Position numbers and translations under genes: made by a program
DNA from: Epiperipatus broadwayi
Taxonomy: Eukaryota; Onychophora; Udeonychophora; Euonychophora; Peripatidae
Reading direction: 5' to 3'
Assembly: GCA_028023455.1 (NCBI GenBank)
Contig: JAQFVV010012400.1
Location: forward strand, 12,097,748-12,161,747
DNA: 64,000 bases
In this document: positions 1 through 9,750 of the stretch, piece after piece
Layout of the letters: every line of letters starts with the position of its first letter
How positions within the stretch are numbered: the stretch's first letter is position 1
The notes under the pieces: generated by a model
Databases searched by the model: none
Told to the model about the DNA's origin: nothing
What the model saw: the letters and a program-made list of their open reading frames with translations, nothing else

Positions 1-480
1 AGTTTCCGTCCGAAAAGTAATTTTGCAGGAGATTTGCCCATAGCACATGGAGTAATATGTTGATATAAGAAGGCAGAATGTAAAGTGTATTGTATATTTG
101 CAGTGCCTTCCGTAACATTTGCTTCAATATTTGTACTGTCTTTTCTGCAATACCATCAGACTCCGGGTGTATGGGGGCGTGGCTAAGTGTTTAATTCTCC
201 ATTCTGTGAGAAATTTTTCAAATTTAGTGGATGTGAAACTGGTACCGTCATCAGACATGATTGTTTCATGAATCCCATGGAAAGCAAAAATCTTCAGTTT
301 TGCAATTGTTTCTTCGGTACTGGTGTTTTTCACTACTCTACATTCCGTCCACTAAGTATTAAGCGTTGATCACTACCAAAAATATGAAGCCGTGAAACGG
401 TCCAGCATTGTCAACGTGAATATGGCTCCACGCTCTTTCAGCTATGGCCAAGCAGCATTTTTTTTTCTTGTATATTTGCA
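1..480 (-). pseudogene. Copy A integrase core, broken and truncated
   Basis: Minus-strand translation shows an integrase DDE-type core. The DDGTSFTS stretch carries the second catalytic Asp (the related copy B reads SDNGTSFTS) and is followed by the ATPPY segment. Frames shift near the catalytic Glu region. The window edge removes the C-terminal DNA-binding part. It would insert element cDNA into the host genome, but it cannot be a working enzyme as read. Confidence 0.85.
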
Positions 481-495
481 TTTATTTGGAAACTT

Positions 496-1130
496 TCACT
501 TCATTTCACATATTTCTCTGTCAATATTAATTGCAGGCCACCATATGTAACTATGAGCCAGACCTTTGGTCTGCATTATTCCAGGATGACCTTGATGAAT
601 TAAGTAAAGAATCTTACTCCGCCCACTGCTCGATGTCAACACTCTATCATCCATTAATATACATTCCTTGTTTTTAGACAGTCTTTGTCTTACGTTCCAT
701 AAAGTTTTATGTAATCTCTCTGGCCAGTTTTTGGACCAGCCTTTGCTGATCCATTTACTTAAGTATTTATATCCATGGTGCGCTTTAGTCCTACTAGCTA
801 CCTTTTCACTGGTTATTAATTCATTGTTCCAATTGTCGATGTAGTTAATGGTTTGGTCGTCTTTTTGTAGTTTAGCTTTAATGGACATTCTTGACAGTTT
901 GTCTGCGTGTTTAATGACCTTTCCTTTTTTGAAATTTAGATTAAAATCATAGCTTGGTAACATATTAACCCAATGTAACATTCTAGGGCTTAAATGATCA
1001 GGGGCAGTTTTATTTTTTGCTAATAATCCCAAAAGCGGTTTATGATCGGTAAAGATTTTAAACTGTCGACCATACAAATATTGGTGAAACTTTTATCGCA
1101 AATATGATAGCCAGCGCCTCTTAATCTAGT
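496..1130 (-). pseudogene. Copy A RNase H plus integrase zinc-binding (HHCC) segment
   Basis: A 193-residue open stretch (496-1077, minus). It starts inside the RNase H domain (FTDHKPLLGLL, then HADKLSRM) and runs on to the HQGHPGIM zinc-binding lead of integrase, ending at YIWWPA. Order and spacing are those of a Gypsy pol polyprotein. It lacks the first part of RNase H, which is broken at about 1080-1130. A HAD-A-LSR motif typical of the family appears here with Lys in place of Ala. Confidence 0.88.
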
Positions 1131-1139
1131 TGACTATAA

Positions 1140-2262
1140 TTTTGCTCAGCTTTTGTTAACGTTCTGGAAGCGTAGACGATTGGTCGTTCCCTGTCAGCTA
1201 CTGTGTGGCTTAAGACTGCCCCTACTCCAACTTCGGATGCATCTGTTGTCAATATCAGTTCGAGGCTACTGTCCTAATGTACTAATAAGCTGTTTGACGT
1301 TAATAATTTGTGTCGCAGAAAGTTTTTTTTTGGGGGTGATCCCAATGCCATTTTTGGCTCTTTTTTAATAAATTGTATAATGGTTTTGCTATGTGAGCCT
1401 TTCCCTTAAGAAATTTTTTGAGGGTCAGGTCTCTCCCTTTTTTGAGTTTATGTGTTCTAGGAATTTTAATTCAGTTGCCATCCAGATACATTTGTCGGCG
1501 ATTATTCTAGCTCCGAAACTACCTAACTTGTCGCAAACTTTTAAAATTCGTTCGCGTAGTTCCTCTTCTGAATTGGCCATGACAACTGCCATCCAGATAC
1601 AGTTGTCTGCGTTTATTCTAGCTCCAAAACTACCTAACTTGTCGCAAACTTTTAAAATTCGTTCGCATAGTTCCTCTTCTGAATTGGCCACGACCAAAAT
1701 GTCATCAAAATACAATGTTACACCATCCATTTGCTGGAACAGCATGTCCATTTTGGCCTGGAAAATATTTGCGGCAACCGTAATTCCATAAGTTAATCTA
1801 TTATACTTAAACAATCCCTTATGTGTAGTAATAGTTAGCAATTCTGAGGTGCATTCAGAAACCGATATCTGGTGAAATGCGGCCTTCAAATCAATTTTAG
1901 CATAGTGACTTGCCCTTTGCATATTTGCCAATATTCCCCTGGAATTTGGTACAGGATACTGATTTGTGGTCTAATAATCTCCGCAAATATGGATTTGCCC
2001 ATTTGGCTTAGATATTACCACGATTGGGATGGTTCTGTTTTCTTGACTTGCGTTAATACACCTTTACTAACCAAATATATTAACTCTTGTTCCACCTTAG
2101 TTTGCAGTACAAAAGGGACCTTTCTGGATCTGCATATAACGGGGATCACCCCACCTTGTAGCTCTATATTTATAGGCGTCGTAATAATTTTTCCCTCGTT
2201 ACTTTTAAAATAACTCGCTATATTTCTCATTTCTTGCTCAATAGCAATCTTATTTATCACAC
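1140..2262 (-). pseudogene. Copy A reverse transcriptase, broken, with internal duplication
   Basis: Minus-strand frames show RT motifs in order: IDLKAAFHQI (palm Asp), YGITVAANIFQAKMD, then YFDDILVV (the F/YxDD catalytic motif), then KFLEHI. A 111-bp segment after the catalytic motif is duplicated in tandem (1477-1698), adding about 37 residues. The upstream part (2015-2260) is in another frame and ends abruptly at a stop. A polymerase of this kind copies element RNA into cDNA; this copy is inactive as read. Confidence 0.9.
1477..1698 (-). repeat. 111-bp tandem duplication inside copy A RT
   Basis: The segment starting GCCATCCAGATAC occurs at 1477 and again at 1588, a period of 111 bp (37 codons), with only a few mismatches between the units. 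On the minus strand both units encode the NSEEEL-to-CIWMA stretch of RT. Copies B and E carry a single unit here, so the duplication is specific to copy A. Confidence 0.9.
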
Positions 2263-2600
2263 ATATTTATTCCCAACGCATCGAACCATTCCCTATTTAT
2301 AATAGGATTTAGACTGCCCTGTACTATATATAACGGTATTGTTCGAACCTTACTATTTAATTCAATCTGAGCCATCACTTTCCCAGCGTGTTTTGCTCAT
2401 AAACTTGTTTTCATTAATAGAGAAGGATTTTTTTGATTTTGCACTACTTTCTCCCAGTCTTGGAATGTCATCATTAAGATGCCTGCTCTGCTGTCAATTT
2501 TCCATTTTCACTTGCATCTGTAATAATTTAACTGTCAGCATAATCTGATTTCCGTATCCAGTCTGTGTATTGTAAATATCACACTTTTTTTTTTCGACTT
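2263..2600 (-). pseudogene. Copy A protease region, degraded
   Basis: Between gag zinc knuckles and RT, the minus strand matches copy B's protease region: a short stretch around 2480-2510 and the LNPI...REWF segment at about 2270-2330. Frames are broken by stops. Retroviral-type aspartic protease would process the Gag-Pol polyprotein. The exact edges are estimated by comparison with copy B. Confidence 0.6.
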
Positions 2601-3367
2601 TACAAGTTGGCAAGCTACCACGATCCTTTTCCCCTTTATTTCGACATATTTTCTGCAAATGCCCAACTTTACCACAGGTCCTACAATGTGCCTTATTAGA
2701 TTTACACTTACATGCCATGTGGCCTTTTTTCCCACAGCAATAACACACTATCTCATGTTTTGCTCTTAATAGGTTAGGACTTATTTTCGGTTTTCCGAAT
2801 ATACGCATTACTGTCATTTTTGTGGGTAAAATTTCTAAATTCTTCCGATTGGTCGAGTACATTTTTGTGGTCTACTCCCATTTTGGTGCTTCATCGTATG
2901 TCAACCCTCTTGAGGCCAGTAACTGCTGTCTAAGCCTATCGTCTGACATGCCCCAAAGTAATTGTTCGAGCAGGTTATCCTCTAAGGTATCGCCATAACT
3001 GCAACTTTTAGCAAGTTTTCTTAGTGCTTGATCTTAATCACGTACGCGCTCGCCCTTGTTTTGCCTTCGGTTTCTAAAGTTTAGTCTTGCGACATGCTTC
3101 GAAGGCTGGGGGTCTAAAAAAATTATTTAATTTCCCCATAACTACATTGTATGGCAAATTCTCTTGTTCTTTGTGATCACAGAGTCTATTTGCTATTTCA
3201 ATTACTTGTTGCTTAGCATAACACAATAACGTGGCAACATTAATGGGGTTGCTTGTCGTACCATTAATCAAAAACAGTTTCTCGATTCTCTTAAGGTAAA
3301 TCGGCCAATCAAAAGGGTTATTAACATTGAACTCGTTAATTGTTTCTTGAGGCACTGATTTCACCAT
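2494..3367 (-). pseudogene. Copy A gag (capsid and two CCHC zinc knuckles), broken
   Basis: The N-terminal part reads from an ATG at 3367 (3074-3367, 97 residues) and closely matches copy B Gag through the NPFDWPIYLKRIEKLFLING segment. It is then broken near 3030-3090. The C-terminal part (2494-2862) holds two CCHC knuckles, CYCCGKKGHMACKC and CRTCGKVGHLQKIC. Gag would package element RNA. The start is placed at the same ATG as copy B. Confidence 0.9.
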
Positions 3368-3617
3368 TTTCTATTTACTTTTTTTTTAAAAAAAAAATAA
3401 TTTTCTATTTCACTACGAGATAACTATTAAACACGCTTACTAAAACAAATTGCTATTAATACGCTTACTAAAACATTTTTCCGACTACTAATTCGATTCT
3501 CAATTTCCTTGTCATTTTCTCTACGTTATACAATTCATTCCGAATCCACTACTGTTTCTAATTTGAACCAGATTTTTCTACTGGAACATATCCTGTTGAC
3601 TAACTGCGCCAATTTTC
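3368..3617 (-). other. Copy A 5' leader with primer-binding-site-like sequence
   Basis: On the minus strand the leader starts directly after the LTR with gaaaattggcgcagttag; TGGCGC at the LTR edge is the usual place and opening of a tRNA primer site. The leader contains short repeats of a TTAGTAAGCGTATTAATAG-like unit, and a T-run/A-run fold-back just ahead of the gag ATG (near 3380-3400). The primer tRNA was not identified. Confidence 0.7.
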
Positions 3618-4183
3618 TGCTATGTACAGCCACTCACTTGGCTTAACAATCAGGTAAATAGACAAGCAGAAACCATATGATTAGATAAATAGTTTAATAG
3701 AATTATTAGTCGGATAATTATAATACATATATAATTTATAATACAGTTACATTTGACTTGCTGGCCATGAAGGCATACAAAAAACAATATAGACCAGTGT
3801 GGACTGCAAAGTTCCCAAGTCCATTTTTCACCTTCAGTGGTGGAGTTCATTTTTTTCCATTACTAAGTTTAAACACTTGGCTTTCATATACAATCAATAA
3901 GTTTCTCACTGCAAGTGCTGCGTAGTTATTTTTTGTTCCCTCTTTATTCTTGTTAAGGAATGTTTCAGAAACCAATTAATTATTGGCTATTGTCTACTTT
4001 TAGAAATCGGTACTTTTAATCTAGCTGCATTAATTACTTTCTAATCTGGAGTTCTTATCTTTAATACAATTGATCAGTAGTGTACCAAAATTTAATTACA
4101 ACATTCCTTTCTTATTGTCTTTTTCATTTAATAAAACTTATTATATACGTATAACTTATTTTAATAAAACATAAGTCTATAGC
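3618..4183 (-). repeat. Copy A 5' LTR
   Basis: A 566-bp LTR bounded by TGCTAT and ATAGCA in either reading direction, so the termini form a short inverted repeat starting TG and ending CA. It matches the 3' LTR of copy B (17232-17851), including the block with CCTTCATGGCCAGC and a CTATATT TATA-like sequence. Right of 4183 the sequence becomes copy C LTR, marking the insertion point. Confidence 0.88.
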
Positions 4184-4835
4184 AATAAATAATCTTGCCT
4201 TCACCAATATAAGAATAAGTTCCTGTATCAACAGATTATGATTCAGATCCAAAAGTCTACAACTATATACTAAATAAGTTTGCTATAACTTTCTCTCGAA
4301 GAGTCCCTTAGGGCGATTATAAAATATATATGTGCGATCTGTTTCGGTTCTAATTGGCTGGATTACCTCCAGGCACCTACATCCTGGGATCACAATCCAC
4401 CAATGGTCGCCCTTGTTGCGGTGACGTACTAGGAAAAAGCAGTCTGCCCAGCAGCAACATAGAGGACACTGCTGAGATGTCCAAAACATAACCACACAAG
4501 GGAAAGAGAGAGCATGAGTTTTCTGCATACCTTTATATTCCATTTGTTCATAGTCGCATTCACGTCTCTTCTTTTCTGGAATATCACTTTTTACACATTT
4601 TTGGGTGTGAAATCCAGATTTAATTTGATCAATTACTTCTATTTGATTAATCTATTTTAGTACAAACCACATCCTTTTAATTGTATTAAATACAATAGTT
4701 ACTCTAATTCGTTATCAGCTTTCAACATTACAATTTAACTATATCTTATTCTAATTTTTATCCACTAAATAAAATTTACTCTATATCTTACTCTATTTTT
4801 GTATCCAATAAATAAAATTTACTCTATATAATAAA
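4184..4835 (-). repeat. Copy C 3' LTR (partial; copy A inserted in it)
   Basis: Shares the ttcaccaatataagaataag block and the downstream 'ggctggat' and 'cacatccttttaattg' blocks with the right-hand LTR at 8481-9274. The first ~145 bp of the LTR as seen at 8481-8628 are missing because copy A interrupts here. On the minus strand a purine-rich tract (agtagaggagg, about 4836-4848) precedes it, as expected for a polypurine tract. Two ~45-bp units around 4755-4830 are partly duplicated. Confidence 0.8.
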
Positions 4836-4869
4836 CCTCCTCTACTCCAGAAAAATGTGATATTAATTA

Positions 4870-5940
4870 AATAGCTTTAAATTTAGTCTTTTTCTACCCT
4901 TCTGGGTTAGCCGTTTTGGTCTGGGTGTATAGTTTGTCATTTCATTTGGTTTTGAACGCAATATTGGGTCTCTTATTATTTTCTAGTATGCTGTTTTGTT
5001 TCTGTAGTTTGCCAGTAATCCCTCATTTGGAATATCTGATAATGTTTGCGATTCTTCAACTCACTGCCGGATATAATTTATGTGTCTCCTATAAGTAGCA
5101 CCATTTTGCAATTGGATGATTACATCTTGATGGGATAACCATTTTGTGATTATCTCTTCCACCCATTTCTTTTGTAACATGTCATGGCCCAAATTTTATC
5201 CCCCTTTGCAAATGTTTTTTTACTTTTTTGTCCCATCATCCTTTTCAGTCAGATTAGGCAGTAATAAAGATAATTTGATACACAATTTTCTGCCCATCAA
5301 CAATTCTGTGGGTGACTTTCCAGTGGATGTTGATGGCATTGAGTGTTAGTACAGCATTGCATTATTAATTGCTTGTTGTAAATCATGATTGTCTGATTTT
5401 TTTAATGCTTTTTATTTGAACGGCCTTTTCAATGATGCCATTTGACTTCAGTGATACTGTAGTGTATGTATATGTTTGATACCATTGGTTTTGAAAATAA
5501 TCTTAAATTTCTTTTGCAATGAATGCCATCCCATTATCGGATACAATGATTTCCGCTAAACCATGACACGCAAACACCATTTTAAGGTTTCGTTAGCACA
5601 AATCTTTAGCAATTCAACACTGTCCATTTTGAGTCTAAGTGTCTATAACCACCAGTAGTATTTTCCTGTTTATTGGCCTGGCATGGTCTATGTGGAGTCT
5701 TTGCCAGGCTCATGTTGCTTTTGGTCAAGGATTATACTCTTTAGCCTCCATGTTCATTTCTGTTTGACATGCCCAATATTTTTTAATGCTTTGCTCAATA
5801 TCTACGGTTATTTTTGGCCACCAACCATAGCTGCAAGCCAATGCTTTGGTTCGCACAACTCCCAGGTGCCTTTCCTGTAGTAACTTCAAAACTTGGTGTC
5901 TGTTTTCTATAGGTATAATGACCTGATCACCCATCAAAAT
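4870..5940 (-). pseudogene. Copy C integrase, broken
   Basis: Minus-strand pieces: the zinc-binding lead (HLGVVRTKALACSYGWWP) in 5725-5937, then a catalytic-core stretch with VSDNGMAF near 5535-5560. The C-terminal region toward 4900 is scrambled by stops. The match to other Gypsy integrases is by motif only. No intact reading frame remains. Confidence 0.78.
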
Positions 5941-5984
5941 ATACCCTTTACAAATGGATTAGAAATGGATGACCAGTGGCAAGA

Positions 5985-6430
5985 CCTCATCATCCATTTC
6001 TAATCCATCACCTCAATATCTGATATTCTTGTCAAAGCATCAGTGTGCAATTTCTCCCCCTTTTTATATGAATTTATAACCATACACTGGCATTATATTC
6101 CTCCAACACGTGTGGGCATAAATTTTCAGGTGGTAGATGATCATCCAAGTAGTGACTTGTCGTCAGTAGCTATGGTAAAATTCTTTCCGAACAGGAACTG
6201 ATGAAATTTTTTAAGGCCGAACATAATCACTAATACTTTGTCGAGTTGGCTATAATTTTTTTCACTTTCAAGAGAGTTCTTGATGCGTAAGTGATGGGGC
6301 ATTCACTTTATGACATGGATGAGCTACAACCACCCCCACTCCCCACTCTGATGCATCAGTAGTTAAGCGTACTTCTAAGCTATTATTTATTGGACCAAAA
6401 GTTTAGCCGGATCGCTTCTTTGTATATGTT
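5985..6430 (-). pseudogene. Copy C RNase H remnant
   Basis: The stretch between RT and the integrase zinc-binding lead, where Gypsy RNase H lies. Minus-strand reading gives short pieces corresponding to the ASEWGVGVVV, SQLDK-like and KFHQF segments of the domain. Stops interrupt every frame. It also contains a short inverted repeat near 5957-6003 (GATTAGAAATGGATGA and its complement). Confidence 0.6.
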
Positions 6431-6434
6431 TGAC

Positions 6435-7110
6435 CATAGCTACTTTTGATCCCTTTTTAGTAATTCATATAATGGTTTGGCCGCATGAGCGTTATTTTCT
6501 AGAAAAGGCGCAAAAAAATTTATAAGTCCTAAATAAGCCTGCAACTGCTTGATGTTGTCAGGTACTATCATATTTTTTACGGCTTTTACTTTCTCTGAGG
6601 ATGGTTTCTCCCCCTTGGCTGAAATTAAATGGCTTAGAAATGTTAATTCCCTTGCCATCCATATGCTCTTTTCAGCATTCAATTTAACCCCAAATTTACA
6701 TAATTTCTGTACACAGTGAAAGTCTTTTGTAACATTTCTTCTGAAGTTGCAGTGATGAGTATATCACTGTAATAGGTTATGACCCCTTCTAATATCTGTA
6801 GCAAGCCATTGATCTTTGCTTGGAATTTATTTGGTGCTATGTAAATGCCAAAAGGTAAATGGTTGTGCTTAAACAGGTCTATCGTGGTTGTTAATGCTAA
6901 AGTCTCCACTGATTTTTCCATTACCTGAATTTGGTGAAATGCTGAATTTAGGTCTAACTTTCCAAAATAAGCATTTTGCAGTCTGGCCAGTACTTGCCTT
7001 ATGTTTTGGAATGGGGTAAGCCCCCTTGTTTAAAAATTTGTTTAATTATACACTAATCACCACAACTAAAGTTCTGGCCCAATCAGATGTGTCAATGGGT
7101 GTTAACATTC
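6435..7110 (-). pseudogene. Copy C reverse transcriptase, broken
   Basis: Two overlapping open pieces on the minus strand: 6679-6921 (LPFGIYIAPNKFQAKIN then YYSDILITA) and 6440-6682 (WMARELTFLSHLISAKGEKP then AYLGLINFFAPFL). The catalytic motif reads YSDI instead of the usual FDDI, so even the catalytic site is altered. The two pieces are in different frames. Confidence 0.85.
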
Positions 7111-7299
7111 CTTTATCAAGCAATGACTTTAGCTTAGCCTAGACTTTAATTCTTTGTGATAAACAATTTTCTGCAGCTTACAAACAACTGGTTGTGCATT
7201 TTCCAATAAATCTATTTTGACTGGTTTGATGGCTATTAATCCTAATTCTTCATTAAAAAGATCTAAATATTTGTTAACTATTTCTTGTTCCAGTGAGAT

Positions 7300-7625
7300 T
7301 TCTTTATATTAATTTGTATTCTAATTTCACAGAACCAGTCCCTCTCTATAATGGGACCAATTTTTGCTTTTACATATAAAAGTAGATTCGCTTTTTATTG
7401 TTGTATTTAACTGATGCTTTAACCTGGCCTAATATTTTGAGTGCATGACTGGTTACATCTCTCGCTTTAATATTTTTCTCTAAAAACCATCTCTGCATTA
7501 GCTGATGACAAAAATTTTCAATTCGTCAGTGACATTATGGAAGTTGCAGATCCACTATCTATTTCAATTTCCTTCCCACAAATAATTAGTTTAATCATAA
7601 AATGGTGTATACTTTTTATGTGTAG
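7300..7625 (-). pseudogene. Copy C protease region, degraded
   Basis: Position between zinc knuckles and RT. Minus-strand reading gives an EIDSGSATSIM-like aspartic-protease active-site stretch near 7530-7570 (Asp-Ser-Gly present) and a 'gREWFC'-like stretch near 7330-7350. Frames are broken. Confidence 0.6.
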
Positions 7626-7629
7626 ATTT

Positions 7630-8430
7630 TTAATCATGGGTTGCTGCTAGTATGCCCTTTTTGCCACATTTGAAACATGATTCTTTGTTCCATTTGGACT
7701 CTTTTGAGGTGTGCCCTGTTTTTCCACAACAGAAACAGGTTATTTTAGCATTATTACTACTATTTGTCTTTCTCTGGCTGTAGTTTTCCCTAGTTTTGAA
7801 TACTCCCATTTTTGAGGTCTCATCTGATTTTGATGTAAAAGCCTGAGTTTGCTCCAATATTAGCTCATAAGCCATACTGTTAAGCCTGAGTTTGCTCCAA
7901 TATTAGCTCATAAGCCATACTGTTTTTAATGGCCATTTCATAAGTGAACCCGGATTCTATTAGCTGTTGCTGCCTGAGCCTATCATCAGACATCCCCCAC
8001 AGCACCTGATCCATTAGGATTTCTTCAACAAATTCACCATAGCCACAATCCTTAGCTAATTCTTTCAAAGCCAGATTATACTCTTATTTTTTTTACCACT
8101 TGTTGCTATCTATTGCACAGAGTCAACCTCACTGTGTGACATGAGAGCCAGGGACCAAAATGATCATTTAATTTCTTGATCACCTGTAATTAACCTCAGG
8201 TAAAGGCACTTCAAACTTTTTATTAATAACTTCAATTACTATTCCCGGCAAAACACATTTGCCGCAATTTTCCTTTTATTATTAATCTCATTCAAGGTAA
8301 AAAAGTTTTCAATTTGGGTTATATAGAACAGCCATTCTGATGCGTTACTACCCTCAATTCACATAATGTTCTGACATGAATTCATAATAAGTAATTACTG
8401 ACACCTCGACTAATGCAAAAGGAAAAAAAA
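7630..8430 (-). pseudogene. Copy C gag with zinc knuckle, broken
   Basis: The minus strand holds a Gag capsid end (LLWGMSDDRLRQQ-like, read here as VLWGMSDDRLRQQQ in 7880-8068) and one knuckle CFCCGKTGHTSKESKW, in which the last Cys position reads Ser. A second knuckle is incomplete (CFKCGKKG). A 43-bp tandem duplication at 7839-7924 shifts the frame between the two pieces. The N-terminal part toward 8430 is heavily decayed. Confidence 0.82.
7839..7924 (-). repeat. 43-bp tandem duplication in copy C gag
   Basis: Two identical 43-bp units (7839-7881 and 7882-7924) starting aagcctgagtttgctcc. Because 43 is not a multiple of three it causes a frameshift. Perfect identity of the units means the duplication is recent compared with the many substitutions elsewhere in copy C. 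Confidence 0.95.
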
Positions 8431-8439
8431 ATTCTAGGG

Positions 8440-8480
8440 CTGATTATAAGATTTAATCCTGCTAACTGTGCCACTTATTT
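8440..8480 (-). other. Copy C primer-binding-site-like sequence
   Basis: Minus strand just after the 5' LTR reads TGGCACAGTTAG, differing at one base from TGGCGCAGTTAG at the same place in copies A and B. Its position directly next to the LTR is that of a primer-binding site. Confidence 0.55.
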
Positions 8481-9274
8481 CCTGTGTCCCCAGCTCTGGC
8501 TGAGCAACCAGCAAACATGAATATACATTAAGTAAACAGACCAATAATTTAAAACATTGCACACTTTGTTAATACCAAACAATTTAACAAAATATGACAA
8601 TAATGGAATCAACATGAATACATAAATAAATAATCCTACCTTCACCAATATAAGAATAAGTTCCTGTATCAACAGATTATGGTTCAGATCCAAAAGACTA
8701 GTTATATACTAAATAGGTTCATAATACCTTTCCTTGATCTTGAACTCATACCCTCTAAGGACATTTCTAAAATATATAAGATTAATGCGATCTGATTCTG
8801 TTTTAATCGGCTGGATCATCTCTAGGCACAGATCCTGGGATCGCAGTCCTCCGGCAGCGACATGTAGAACACACTGCGCTGAGATGCCCAAAACACAACC
8901 ACTGCAAAGACTGCACAAGGGAAAAAGAGGGCATGAGTTTTCTGCATGCTCTTATATTCCACTCATTCATAATCACGTTCACATCTCTTCTGGAGTATCA
9001 TTTTTTACGTGTATATTTTGGGTGAAATCTGGATTTAATGTGATCAATTTACTGTACTGCTATTCAATTGCTCTATTTTAGTACAAAGCACATCCTTTTA
9101 ATTGTTAAATTTTATTAAACACAATAGTTAATCTAATTCGTTATCAGCTTTCAATATTACAATTTAACTATATATATGTACAAAGCACATCCTTTTAATT
9201 GTTAAATTTTATTAAACACAATAGTTAATCTAATTCCTTATCAGCTTTCAATATTACAATTTAACTATATATAT
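8481..9274 (-). repeat. Copy C 5' LTR, with 97-bp duplication at its outer end
   Basis: Homologous to 4184-4835 from about 8629 onward. The part nearest the primer site (8481-8628) is only seen here. The outer end carries a 97-bp tandem duplication (9081-9177 and 9178-9274, starting gtacaaagcacatcc), and the final ~90 bp of LTR seen at 4745-4835 are missing. The outer boundary is therefore not an intact LTR terminus. Confidence 0.78.
9081..9274. repeat. 97-bp tandem duplication
   Basis: Units 9081-9177 and 9178-9274 both begin gtacaaagcacatccttttaa and differ at only one or a few positions (for example attcgttatc versus attccttatc). It lies in the outer part of the copy C LTR. Confidence 0.93.
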
Positions 9275-9294
9275 ATATCGTACTCTACATGTCT

Positions 9295-9750
9295 TTAAAA
9301 AAGCTTGTTTAGAGCTATTAGCATGCTCTTAATTTTACATATTTGTAAGTGCAAGCTATATATAAGTCATGTGACATCTGACTTGTTATTACTATTATTA
9401 TTTTGCTGTTGTGGCTTTGGCTAAATTAAATGGCTAAGCCTACTAATATATGAAGTATCTGAATTAAGTTCAGGCCCATATGATTTTTTCAGTTGGAGAG
9501 CTGACTTTAAAGACATGTAGATGTCTAAAAGTTTCAGATCTTCTAACAATTAACTTTTAGATAAATGCTTTGCTTGAGTTGGTTTTTTAAATCTAATGTC
9601 CCAACTCCTCACTGAAGAGACCCATAGGTTGAAACCGGTCTGGGGATGGGGACAATCCAAGATAAAAATGATTTGAATGTCTTCTCTTGTAGTAGCATTT
9701 ATCATTAAAAAAAAAGCTTGTTTAGAGCTATTAGCACGCTCTTAATTTTA
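9295..9750. repeat. Direct repeat pair flanking the ribozyme unit
   Basis: Copies at 9295-9338 and 9705-9750 share aagcttgtttagagctatta and continue to aatttta, with one mismatch (gcatgctc versus gcacgctc). The spacing between equivalent bases is about 410 bp. Confidence 0.93.
9597..9654 (+). ncRNA. Type I hammerhead ribozyme, apparently complete
   Basis: A self-cleaving RNA motif. Core CUGAAGA at 9612-9618 fits CUGANGA. Stem II is 9619-9622 with 9627-9630 (G-U, A-U, C-G, C-G) and loop CAUA. GAA at 9631-9633 is followed by the minimal stem III ACCGGU (9634-9639, self-complementary) and C17 at 9640, so cleavage is expected after 9640. Inner stem I is UCCUCA 9606-9611 with UGGGGA 9641-9646 (six pairs, one G-U). 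An internal loop follows (AAC 9603-9605 opposite UG 9647-9648), then outer stem I, UGUCCC 9597-9602 with GGGACA 9649-9654 (six Watson-Crick pairs). All conserved core bases are present. A two-base-pair or dimer-dependent stem III is known from animal and Penelope-associated hammerheads. Confidence 0.9.

Larger units (their letters stand above)
1..4183 (-). mobile_element. Ty3/Gypsy retrotransposon copy A (family G1), cut by window edge
   Basis: Minus-strand element read from an LTR at its right end (3618-4183), through leader, gag, protease, reverse transcriptase, RNase H and integrase, to the window edge, where it stops in the integrase. It is the same family as copy B at 13097-17851: its gag start, zinc knuckles, RT and integrase match B closely, and base 1 corresponds to about base 16759 of B. 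Coding capacity is lost through stops, frameshifts and a 111-bp duplication in RT. The outer LTR edge abuts sequence of copy C's LTR, so A inserted into C. The other LTR of A should lie left of the window. Confidence 0.93.
4184..9274 (-). mobile_element. Ty3/Gypsy retrotransposon copy C (related but distinct family)
   Basis: Minus-strand Gypsy element with both LTRs visible: the 3' LTR at the left (4184-4835, interrupted by copy A) and the 5' LTR at the right (8481-9274). LTR homology is clear from 'ttcaccaatataagaataag' (about 4200 and 8641). The order is gag, protease, RT, RNase H, integrase. Many stops and frameshifts leave only 60-80-residue open pieces. Motifs resemble copies A and B at moderate divergence, so it is a sister family or older lineage. 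Confidence 0.88.
9285..9750 (+). mobile_element. Small ribozyme-bearing repeat unit (retrozyme-like)
   Basis: A non-coding ~450-bp interval between copy C and copy D. A ~44-bp sequence (ttaaaaaagcttgtttagagc...) occurs in direct orientation at both ends, at 9295-9338 and 9705-9750, with one substitution and a length change in an A-run. The layout is one full 410-bp unit plus a partial second unit. Inside lies a complete hammerhead ribozyme (9597-9654). Also, ctacatgtctttaaa at 9285-9299 recurs inverted at 9506-9520. There is no ORF. By analogy with animal retrozymes this could be a non-autonomous element mobilised through RNA circles; that part is inference. Confidence 0.6.

Noticed and set aside
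1393-1791. 132-codon plus-strand frame with an internal repeat
   Set aside because: Antisense of copy A RT; the repeat is the 111-bp duplication.
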